Assembly: GCA_028280565.1 (NCBI GenBank)
Contig: JANQLQ010000093.1
Location: 1-40,504, forward strand
Direction: 5' to 3'
Length of the DNA: 40,504 bases
From: Fulvivirga sp.
GTDB lineage: Bacteria > Bacteroidota > Bacteroidia > Cytophagales > Cyclobacteriaceae
Shown: piece after piece, positions 34,438 through 40,504 of the stretch
Layout of the letters: the number at the start of each line of letters is the position of its first letter
Numbering within the stretch: position 1 is the stretch's first letter
The notes under the pieces: model-generated
The model's input: the letters and a program-made list of their open reading frames with translations, nothing else
Told to the model about the DNA's origin: nothing
Database searches by the model: none
Translations under genes and position numbers: made by a program

Positions 34438-35937
34438 ATGGATATCCATTCGATAAAAACACTGGGTGACCTTAAGGCATCCGGTTACAAAACAAGGTCG
34501 GTCAAACAAGAGTTGAGGGAGAACCTTATTGATAACCTGGAGAAAAAAAAGAACGTATTCGAAGGGATCTGGGGGTATGAAGAAACCGTGATCCCCGACC
34601 TAGAGCGGGCCATCCTTTCCATGCATGATATCAATTTATTGGGGCTTCGTGGCCAGGCAAAAACACGGTTAGCCCGTATGATGGTGTATTTATTGGATGA
34701 ATATATCCCCGCCATTGAAGGTTCGGAGCTCAATGATGATCCGTTCCATCCTATTTCCAGGTTTGGCAGGGACCAGGTAGAGGAAAAAGGTGAAGGCACA
34801 CCCATTCATTGGATCCACCGGGATGAACGCTACACTGAAAAACTGGCTACCCCGGATGTAAGTATAGCCGACCTCATTGGAGATGTAGACCCAATAAAGG
34901 CAGCATCGTTGAAGTTACCCTACTCCGATGAGCGGGTGATCCATTTTGGATTGATCCCGAGGTCACATCGCGGGCTTTTCGTCATCAATGAACTTCCAGA
35001 TCTCCAGGCCCGGATACAAGTAGCCCTGTTTAACATTTTGCAAGAGGGGGATATCCAGATCAGGGGCTTCAAGATCAGGATGCCGCTGGACATACAGTTT
35101 GTTTTCACTGCCAATCCTGAAGATTACACGAATAGGGGGAGCATTGTTACCCCTTTAAAGGACAGGATCGATAGCCAGATCATCACCCACTATCCCAAGG
35201 ATATCCCCACGGCACGGAAGATCACGGAACAAGAGGCCCATGTAAAAGAAGAACAAAAAACGATCAAAGTCAGCGACCTAGCCAAAGACTTAGTGGAACA
35301 GATCGCCTTCGAGGCTAGGGAAAGTGAATATGTGGATGCTAAAAGTGGTGTTTCCGCACGTTTGACGATCTCGGCCTATGAAAACTTGATCAGCGGGGCA
35401 GAGCGCCGCGCGCTAATGCACAAAGAAAAAACCGTAGCCCGGATCTCGGACCTTTACAGTGTAGTACCATCCATCACGGGTAAGGTGGAACTGGTCTACG
35501 AGGGGGAGCAGGAAGGGCCCGGTATTGTAGCACATAACCTCGTAGGTAAGGCTATCCGTTCGCAATTTGTAGAATACTTTCCCGATCCTGAAAAGGTAAG
35601 GAAACAAAAAGAGCCGAATCCCTACAAATCGATCACAGATTGGTTCGGTAGTGACAAGAAGGTGGATATATTAAATGATTTCACCAACGACGAATACCAA
35701 AATGCCTTGATCGCGATACCCGGGTTAGCCGACTTGGTGCAGGCACGCCATCCTAAGGCAGATAAAGATACGCGTCTATTCCTGATGGAGTTTGCCTTGC
35801 ACGGACTGGCCGAATACAGTATGTTAAGCAAGCATACTCTTTCCAAAGGGCTTCAATTTAAAGACCTTTTGAGCAGTATGTTCACTATGCCAGGCCCTGG
35901 CGATGATGACTCTTTTGATACAGATGATCGATTTTAA
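34438..35937 (+). CDS. AAA+ ATPase, magnesium-chelatase subunit I / MoxR-like
   Basis: A 499-residue AAA+ ATPase. The Walker A reads GLRGQAKT (69-76), with Ala where Gly usually precedes the Lys. Walker B and the following sensor regions are in HRGLFVINELPDLQARIQVALFNILQEGD and FTANPEDYTNRG. An arginine-finger region is likely at LKDRIDSQI. The C-terminus is acidic. The Walker B core has VINE where VDEI is usual in BchI. This is an uncharacterised chelatase-like family found in Bacteroidetes and related phyla, paired with the preceding VWA protein, and I would not call it a true magnesium chelatase. The AlbA-domain gene starts 5 bp on. Confidence 0.85.
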   Translation: MDIHSIKTLGDLKASGYKTRSVKQELRENLIDNLEKKKNVFEGIWGYEETVIPDLERAILSMHDINLLGLRGQAKTRLARMMVYLLDEYIPAIEGSELNDDPFHPISRFGRDQVEEKGEGTPIHWIHRDERYTEKLATPDVSIADLIGDVDPIKAASLKLPYSDERVIHFGLIPRSHRGLFVINELPDLQARIQVALFNILQEGDIQIRGFKIRMPLDIQFVFTANPEDYTNRGSIVTPLKDRIDSQIITHYPKDIPTARKITEQEAHVKEEQKTIKVSDLAKDLVEQIAFEARESEYVDAKSGVSARLTISAYENLISGAERRALMHKEKTVARISDLYSVVPSITGKVELVYEGEQEGPGIVAHNLVGKAIRSQFVEYFPDPEKVRKQKEPNPYKSITDWFGSDKKVDILNDFTNDEYQNALIAIPGLADLVQARHPKADKDTRLFLMEFALHGLAEYSMLSKHTLSKGLQFKDLLSSMFTMPGPGDDDSFDTDDRF

Positions 35938-35942
35938 AAGTT

Positions 35943-36590
35943 ATGGACTTGAAGCGTGCACATCAATTGGTAGCACAGGGTGAGTCTGAAACCATAGAAT
36001 TCAAAAGAAAGGTAGCACACCCTGGCAAAATAGTAAAAGAATTGGTAGCCTTTGCCAACACTTCCGGCGGCTACCTTTTTATCGGGGTTGATGACGATGG
36101 CACTATTCCGGGGTTAAAATTCCCAGAAGATGATGTGTTCGCATTGAACGAGGCCATCCAAAAGTATTGCATTCCCATTCCAAAGTACCGCCAAGAGACG
36201 ATCCCTATATCGAGTAAAAAGTCGCTGGTAGTATATAACATACCTGCCGGGCAACGAAAGCTGCACTACGTTAAGGGAACAGAAGAAGAACGTCGTAATG
36301 CCTTCGTGCGTGTGGAAGACAAGAGCATTAAAGCCAGTAAAGAAGTGCGGGAGATCATCCGTCGGAGGTTCAAAGAAAAAAACATCCGGTTCCATTTTGG
36401 GGAGAAAGAGAGGTTGCTTATGCAGTACCTCCATGAGTATGACAGCATCACGCTATCAGAATTTAGGCAATTGGCCAAACTCGGGTATTACAAAGCCTCG
36501 AAAACAATGATTATTCTTGTCCTGGCCAATGTTTTGACCATCAAACCCAGCGACAAAGGGGATGTATATTTTCTAAAAAATAATTCATGA
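35943..36590 (+). CDS. AlbA_2/Schlafen-type ATP-binding protein with a C-terminal winged helix
   Basis: A 215-residue protein. Residues about 10-130 are an AlbA_2 (Schlafen AlbA-like) domain with the typical ESETIEFKR start and an AFANTSGGYLFIGVDDDG core. The C-terminal 60 residues look like a winged helix (KERLLMQYLHEYDSITLSEFRQLAKLGYYKAS). Proteins of this kind are nucleic-acid-associated regulators; some have nuclease-like relatives. It is translationally close to the chelatase-like gene (5 bp) and likely belongs to the same transcript. Its link to the VWA/AAA+ pair is not known. Confidence 0.8.
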   Translation: MDLKRAHQLVAQGESETIEFKRKVAHPGKIVKELVAFANTSGGYLFIGVDDDGTIPGLKFPEDDVFALNEAIQKYCIPIPKYRQETIPISSKKSLVVYNIPAGQRKLHYVKGTEEERRNAFVRVEDKSIKASKEVREIIRRRFKEKNIRFHFGEKERLLMQYLHEYDSITLSEFRQLAKLGYYKASKTMIILVLANVLTIKPSDKGDVYFLKNNS

Positions 36591-36608
36591 AAATGTAACA
36601 TATCTTCT

Positions 36609-36638
36609 TTTGGCTTTATTAGCAGTTGGTTAATTTTG
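36609..36638 (+). promoter_or_regulatory. Promoter of phoH
   Basis: TTTG (36609-36612), an 18-nt gap and TAATTTTG (36631-36638) match the Bacteroidetes consensus closely. It sits 36 nt before the ATG at 36674, so this start is preferred over an in-frame upstream ATG at 36626 that would overlap the promoter. Confidence 0.7.
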
Positions 36639-36673
36639 GCCGTATTCAAAGATATTATTTGACATTCGGGGGT

Positions 36674-38014
36674 ATGGCCAAAGCGCAGACTAAAGAGAAG
36701 AAGATCTTCGTTCTCGACACATCGGTAATCATTTACGAACATAACTCGATCATGAACTTTGCGGAGCATGATGTGGGTATCCCGATCACCGTCTTAGAAG
36801 AACTTGACCAGTTTAAAAAAGGGAATGATACGAAGAATTTCGAGGCTAGGGAATTTACACGGCTGATCGATACCCTGGCGCAAGGGCACATGCTCCAAAA
36901 CTGGAATCCCCTGAACGGTAAAACGCGTGGCAACTTTAAAGTACTGATGTACTCCAAAAGTAAAGTGGACGCCAACGAGGTTTTTGATGAGGACAAGGCC
37001 GATCACCGCATCCTGAATGCGGCTTTGCAACTGCAGGAAGAAGTAAAAGAAAAAAAGGTGATCTTGGTATCAAAAGATATCAACCTCAGGCTTAAAGCCA
37101 AGTCGCTCGGGCTGCCGGCGGAAGACTATAACACGGGAAAAGTACAAAATGTAAACTCCCTTTACACCGGCAAAGCCATCCAGGACAAAACCTCTCCTGA
37201 AAAGATCAACCTGCTTTATGAACAAGGCGCTTGTGATACAAAAGAGATCTTGGGCACCAAAAAGCCGGTAAAAAATAGCTATTATATTTTTAAAAATGGC
37301 AAAAAATCTATCCTGGCCTACCATAACCCGTTTTCTGACCAAATAGAGCATGTCGAAAAAAAATCGGTGTATGGGATCAAACCCAGGAATGCAGAACAGA
37401 CCTTTGCTATTCACGCTATCTTAAACCCTGATGTAAAGCTGGTCTCCATGCAGGGGGTGGCAGGCACCGGGAAAACACTGATCGCCTTGGCCGCGGCACT
37501 TGAGCAAAAGCGTGATTTTAAGCAGATCTATTTAGCCCGACCCATCGTCCCGTTAAGTAACAAAGATATTGGTTATTTGCCGGGAGATATCAAATCTAAG
37601 CTTAACCCGTACATGGAACCGCTCTGGGACAACCTGAAGTTTATCCAAAATCAATTCCACGAAACGGATAAGGAATACTCTAAGCTTACCGAAATGGTGA
37701 ATCAAGAAAAGCTGGTGATCACCCCGCTGGCTTATATCCGGGGAAGAAGCCTTTCCAATATTTGTTTCATCGTAGACGAAGCACAAAATCTCACACCACA
37801 CGAAGTAAAAACCATCATCACACGGGCTGGAGAAAATACGAAGATCATCTTCACCGGGGACATCTATCAAATAGACACTCCTTACCTAGATTCCCAAAGT
37901 AACGGCCTCTCCTACCTGATCGATCGTGTCAAAGATCATGACCTGTATGCCCACGTTACCTTGGAAAAAGGGGAACGCTCCGAATTAGCGAACCTGGCGA
38001 ACGAGTTGTTATAG
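36674..38014 (+). CDS. PhoH-family ATPase with an N-terminal PIN domain (PhoH2)
   Basis: A 446-residue protein combining a PIN-type ribonuclease domain (about 10-150; LDTSVII with Asp15, later acidic DEDKADHRILNAALQL) and a PhoH ATPase domain (about 230-446). Walker A is GVAGTGKT (about 261-268) and Walker B is CFIVDEAQNLTP. PhoH2 proteins are RNA-unwinding nucleases; in some bacteria they function like toxin-related RNA helicases. The gene has its own promoter and ends in a hairpin. It stands downstream of the AlbA-domain gene. Confidence 0.9.
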   Translation: MAKAQTKEKKIFVLDTSVIIYEHNSIMNFAEHDVGIPITVLEELDQFKKGNDTKNFEAREFTRLIDTLAQGHMLQNWNPLNGKTRGNFKVLMYSKSKVDANEVFDEDKADHRILNAALQLQEEVKEKKVILVSKDINLRLKAKSLGLPAEDYNTGKVQNVNSLYTGKAIQDKTSPEKINLLYEQGACDTKEILGTKKPVKNSYYIFKNGKKSILAYHNPFSDQIEHVEKKSVYGIKPRNAEQTFAIHAILNPDVKLVSMQGVAGTGKTLIALAAALEQKRDFKQIYLARPIVPLSNKDIGYLPGDIKSKLNPYMEPLWDNLKFIQNQFHETDKEYSKLTEMVNQEKLVITPLAYIRGRSLSNICFIVDEAQNLTPHEVKTIITRAGENTKIIFTGDIYQIDTPYLDSQSNGLSYLIDRVKDHDLYAHVTLEKGERSELANLANELL

Positions 38015-38016
38015 AC

Positions 38017-38039
38017 CTTGATCTTCATAGAGGATCAAG
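38017..38039 (+). terminator. Hairpin after phoH
   Basis: CTTGATC pairs with GATCAAG around a 9-nt loop, beginning 3 nt after the stop codon. No T tract follows, so termination may be weak or depend on Rho. Confidence 0.45.
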
Positions 38040-38055
38040 CGGGCGTAAGAAGACG

Positions 38056-38125
38056 ACGAAGCTGTCCCCTACGCAATATATTTCATAGACCCAGCTCCCG
38101 CTTCATGGTGTAAGGATTGCTTCAT
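38056..38125. repeat. Dispersed repeat family 2, copy A
   Basis: Starts ACGAAGCTGTCCCCT and ends GGATTGCTTCAT. The same two ends and the same spacing (70 versus 73 bp) recur at 40094-40166. The ends are partly self-complementary (GAAGC and GCTTC), so the unit may fold. It lies in the 909-bp gene-free gap after phoH. Confidence 0.55.
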
Positions 38126-38479
38126 TGTTAACCCCACAGGCCAGTCCTGCAATAGTTACCTCTAACACACTTTTGTAATATTCTACAAGTGAATAGTGGA
38201 TACCGGGTGAAATTGAACTTACTCATCGTTTCTTGGAAACTAAATCTAGCCATAAACCTACCTCATTCCACCCATTGGTCATCATTCCTTACAGCCTATG
38301 CGTAGGGCTATGCGTGACAAGCCCCATTGGGATCACTACGTGGGAATCTGCGAAGTCGTGAAACAAAAACCCAGGATACTCAAAAAAAGGTTCACGTTCA
38401 ACGACCCAGCAGGTCCCGGCGCTCACACAAGCCCGCACCCTTATCATCGGCCGAAATGACGATCCTTTTTGATTTTTAG
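38126..38479. other. Gene-free intergenic DNA after phoH
   Basis: No frame of useful length and no hairpin terminator. The part near 38285-38370 has several GC-rich direct and inverted short repeats (for example TATGCGTAGGGCTATGCGT), which may be eroded repeat units. No gene or regulatory site can be supported. Confidence 0.35.
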
Positions 38480-38499
38480 TTTCACCTGGCCAGGTGAAA
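38480..38499. promoter_or_regulatory. Perfect 20-bp palindrome without loop
   Basis: TTTCACCTGG is followed immediately by CCAGGTGAAA, its exact complement. The symmetry suggests a protein binding site or a hairpin at RNA level. It lies in gene-free DNA between phoH and repeat family 1, so no target gene is evident. Confidence 0.45.
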
Positions 38500-38529
38500 A
38501 TTGAGTGATATTATCTCATGGCCTAGGAG

Positions 38530-38546
38530 CGGGTTTTCCAAACCCG
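38530..38546. repeat. Short hairpin module next to repeat family 1
   Basis: CGGGTTT and AAACCCG enclose TCC. It resembles the GTTTGCAAC-type modules of the adjacent repeat and may be part of the same composite element (38520-38710). Confidence 0.5.
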
Positions 38547-38568
38547 TTCCTTAATCCTTAAACGGGTA

Positions 38569-38707
38569 CGCGTTTGCAACGTGTACCCATTGAGGGGTAC
38601 AGTGGGACTCACGCCAGCATTTGTAATGCGGGTATCCGACGCACACCGTGATCAAGATGGAAAACTTCCCATCGCAAAGCTCTACTAAAGTGTGCTTATC
38701 AAAAACG
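38569..38707. repeat. Dispersed repeat family 1, copy B
   Basis: This copy aligns with 13879-14018 over about 139 bp. The hairpin modules are better kept here: ACGCGTTTGCAACGTGT and AGCATTTGTAATGCG. A spacer carries GTACCCATTGAGGGGTAC, also an inverted repeat. The orientation is the same as in copy A. The unit resembles non-autonomous repeats of the REP kind, but no transposase gene is in the window. Confidence 0.75.
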
Positions 38708-38873
38708 GATAATATCAATTATAATCCCCGAAGGATATTTTCACGGGAGAAAAGTAGGATTTTAGCACTCACCTAGATGAATACTTCTAAAAACTCGTCC
38801 GCCACTCACCAGGTAATACGAGAATCTATAATTTTCAACATACTGATTTTCGAATATGACAAAAGATATCACA

Positions 38874-38901
38874 GGTAAGCCCTGTGTTATGTAGGCTTAC
38901 C
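38874..38901 (-). terminator. Terminator of sucD
   Basis: GGTAAGCC and GGCTTACC form an 8-bp stem with a 12-nt loop, 22 nt beyond the sucD stop on the minus strand. A short T-rich run (TCTTTT) follows about 8 nt later in the transcript. Confidence 0.55.
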
Positions 38902-38923
38902 AGGTATACCGATCACCAGGATA

Positions 38924-39805
38924 TCAGACTGCGGCGGCCAGTACTTTTTTCATGGTTTCCCCAATATCAGCCGGGGATTCCACTACTTCAAGCCCACATT
39001 CTTTCATGATTTCCATCTTTGCCTCGGCAGTGTCATCAGCTCCGCCGATAATTGCCCCGGCGTGCCCCATGCGTTTGCCTTTGGGCGCGGTTTGCCCAGC
39101 AATAAAACCTACGACGGGTTTGGGATTTCCTTGTGCCTGTATCCATCGGGCGGCTTCCGCTTCGTAATTACCCCCGATCTCTCCTATCATAACAATCGCC
39201 TCCGTATCCGGGTCGTTCATCAACAATTCTACCGCTTGCTTAGTAGATGTCCCGATAATAGGATCTCCGCCGATGCCTATCGCCGTGGAAATCCCTAAAC
39301 CGGCTTTTACGACCTGGTCAGCGGCTTCGTAAGTCAATGTACCGGATTTTGAAACTATGCCTACTTTACCCGCGCTAAACACAAACCCGGGCATGATCCC
39401 TACCTTAGCCTCGCCGGGCGTAATGACACCGGGGCAATTGGGACCTACCAGCACTACATCTTTATCCTTAATATATTCCTTGGCCACGATCATATCTTTG
39501 GTGGGAATTCCCTCCGTAATCGTGATGATCACCTTAATACCAGCATCCGCCGCCTCCATGATGGCATCTGCAGCGAATGGCGGGGGCACAAAAATAATGG
39601 ATACGTCTGCGTCAACAGCTTGTACAGCCTCTAAAACGGTATTAAAAACAGGTCGATCAAGATGATTTTGTCCCCCTTTTCCCGGGGTTACACCCCCCAC
39701 TACATTCGTCCCATATTCGATCATCTGTCCAGCATGGAAAGTACCCTCCGTTCCGGTGAATCCCTGCACTATTACCTTTGAATCTTTGTTGACTAAAACG
39801 CTCAT
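38924..39805 (-). CDS. sucD: Succinyl-CoA ligase (ADP/GDP-forming) subunit alpha
   Basis: A 293-residue alpha subunit of succinyl-CoA synthetase, which makes ATP or GTP from succinyl-CoA in the TCA cycle. Landmarks: the CoA-binding Rossmann part with [12 protein letters not shown] (about 14-25), [12 protein letters not shown] (about 121-132), and the phospho-histidine block GHAGAIIGG (His248). All catalytic residues are present and the length is standard. The ATG at 39805 was chosen because the perfect promoter lies just upstream; a longer in-frame start at 39874 would run through it. The beta-subunit gene sucC is not adjacent. Transcription is monocistronic, ending at the hairpin near 38874. 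Confidence 0.95.
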   Translation of the reverse strand: MSVLVNKDSKVIVQGFTGTEGTFHAGQMIEYGTNVVGGVTPGKGGQNHLDRPVFNTVLEAVQAVDADVSIIFVPPPFAADAIMEAADAGIKVIITITEGIPTKDMIVAKEYIKDKDVVLVGPNCPGVITPGEAKVGIMPGFVFSAGKVGIVSKSGTLTYEAADQVVKAGLGISTAIGIGGDPIIGTSTKQAVELLMNDPDTEAIVMIGEIGGNYEAEAARWIQAQGNPKPVVGFIAGQTAPKGKRMGHAGAIIGGADDTAEAKMEIMKECGLEVVESPADIGETMKKVLAAAV

Positions 39806-39828
39806 TTTTGTGTGATTAAATGTGCTCA

Positions 39829-39859
39829 CAAAAATAGTAGAATATGCCTCATTCCCAAA
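39829..39859 (-). promoter_or_regulatory. Promoter of sucD
   Basis: On the minus strand, TTTG (39859-39856), a 19-nt gap and TATTTTTG (39836-39829) match the Bacteroidetes -33/-7 consensus exactly. The leader to the ATG at 39805 is therefore about 15-20 nt. Confidence 0.75.
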
Positions 39860-40093
39860 GGTGAGGAGAAGCAAAGAGTAACAGGTTTAGACCTAAAGCA
39901 CAGGATACTGTAAGCATACAAGTAACACCTTTGTCCTTACGTGGTCCAACATAAGAGAAGGGATGCAAATGTTAAAATCAAAAATTTTACCCGCCATTGC
40001 GAGTGACAACATTTAAAAAATGCTTGGAGCTGGAATGGACAAAACGGGAAAAATGATCGTCACAGCAAGGCTGACGTGACCGGTGGGTGGGTT
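39860..40093. other. Gene-free DNA upstream of sucD, with repeat-like segments
   Basis: No convincing gene. A segment near 39985-40010 (GCCATTGCGAGTGACAACATTT) resembles the starts of CATTGCGAG-type intergenic repeats known from many bacteria. It probably belongs with family 2 copy B, which follows at 40094. Confidence 0.4.
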
Positions 40094-40166
40094 ACGAAGC
40101 TGCCCCCTCTCGTAGTATCCTGGTGCACGCCATTTTACGTTTTACGAATGGGGGGGATCGCTTCAT
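40094..40166. repeat. Dispersed repeat family 2, copy B
   Basis: Starts ACGAAGCTGCCCCCT and ends GGATCGCTTCAT, matching the copy at 38056-38125 at both ends and in spacing. The middle has diverged. A larger GC-rich unit probably spans about 39980-40190. Confidence 0.55.
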
Positions 40167-40504
40167 GCATCGCTAAGGCTAGCCCACTAGTGTTAAGTTA
40201 AGCCTTAAATGACGTACCAGGTACAGGATGAGCTATGTTCCAGGTATTGATCCGTGAGCAATAGGCAAAAAATAAGGGGTTGCCGATTGCTCTTTGCCAA
40301 CTGCCGACTTTAAAAACGGGATTAGAAAAAATAGCTAACCGTCCAATTTAACTTGACACTAGGACTACTTTGTCAGATAAGTAATTGATAATGAGGTTTT
40401 AGTTTCAAACCTATTGCCAGCGAGTTGCAAAGGATGGGTGATCCACATCCTGTTCTAAATCCATCCAACACCCATACCTAAGAACGTTATCCTTTACTTT
40501 CTAC
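40167..40504. other. Gene-free right end of the window
   Basis: No coding frame of useful length. On the minus strand a frame from the right edge (about 40503 to 40415) reads ...GCWMDLEQDVDHPSFATRWQ and stops; it might be the end of a gene beyond the window, but nothing identifies it. Confidence 0.3.

Noticed and set aside
34438-35937. Magnesium chelatase of chlorophyll synthesis
   Set aside because: No porphyrin or chlorophyll genes nearby, and the Walker motifs differ from BchI; only a chelatase-like AAA+ protein can be claimed.
39806-39874. Longer N-terminus for sucD
   Set aside because: The region contains a perfect -33/-7 promoter and the added residues are not part of the conserved subunit.
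1-40504. tRNA, rRNA, CRISPR array, prophage or insertion sequence
   Set aside because: I looked for cloverleaf patterns, regularly spaced repeats, transposase or integrase motifs and found none I could support.

Overview
The window reads as a chromosomal segment of a Bacteroidota bacterium, most likely Cytophagales-like. Evidence from the sequence: several promoters fit the Bacteroidetes consensus (TTTG or TTG, a 17-23 nt gap, then TAnnTTTG), as at phoH and sucD. The gene content also fits: a NagZ/beta-lactamase fusion, BshA, fused isobutyryl-CoA mutase IcmF, a CBM9/DUF5916 outer-membrane protein, paired rhomboids next to mutL, and a decayed SusC/TonB-type receptor. The genus is not determined.

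Layout. 1-0.8 kb: the tail of an unknown gene with its terminator, and a lipoprotein on the minus strand. 0.9-7.9 kb: a THUMP rRNA methyltransferase, a membrane patatin-like lipase and icmF. 7.9-8.4 kb: a non-coding block rich in long-range base pairing, possibly the 5' part of a group II intron. 8.4-22.2 kb: an apparent zinc-homeostasis island. 22.2-23.2 kb: a small membrane protein and a dead HigBA toxin-antitoxin locus. 23.3-27.2 kb (minus): small membrane protein, mutL and two rhomboid proteases in one operon. 27.4-32.2 kb: NagZ-like/serine hydrolase fusion, bshA and a fatty acid hydroxylase. 32.4-38.0 kb: a STAS-like protein, a tiny lipoprotein, and a VWA / AAA+ / AlbA / PhoH run. 38.0-40.5 kb: repeat-rich intergenic DNA flanking sucD.

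The most interesting part is the zinc island. A Fur-family (Zur-like) repressor gene sits beside a family of palindromes of the form TGCAAC-N3-GTTGCA. They occur (i) upstream of a MerC-domain / COG0523 GTPase / DUF1826 / COG0523 GTPase / purple-acid-phosphatase-like run, (ii) upstream of an ABC ATPase / His-rich permease / DUF3299-like operon that resembles the Zur-controlled Zrg zinc transporter of vibrios, and (iii) upstream of a frameshifted TonB-dependent receptor remnant. In (i) a perfect 12+3+12 palindrome covers the -33 element and a second palindrome covers the -7 element. The same two-palindrome layout is kept at (iii) although that gene is dead. The region between (iii) and the repressor also holds a zinc-carboxypeptidase-like enzyme, the C-terminal half of a DUF3526 ABC permease, and a DUF5916 protein, which together look like an eroded metal-uptake operon.

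Two further points. The GH3 half of the NagZ-like fusion lacks the nucleophile and the His/Asp motif expected of the family, while its serine-hydrolase half is intact. Two dispersed repeat families, about 140 bp and about 70 bp long, each occur twice in the window.
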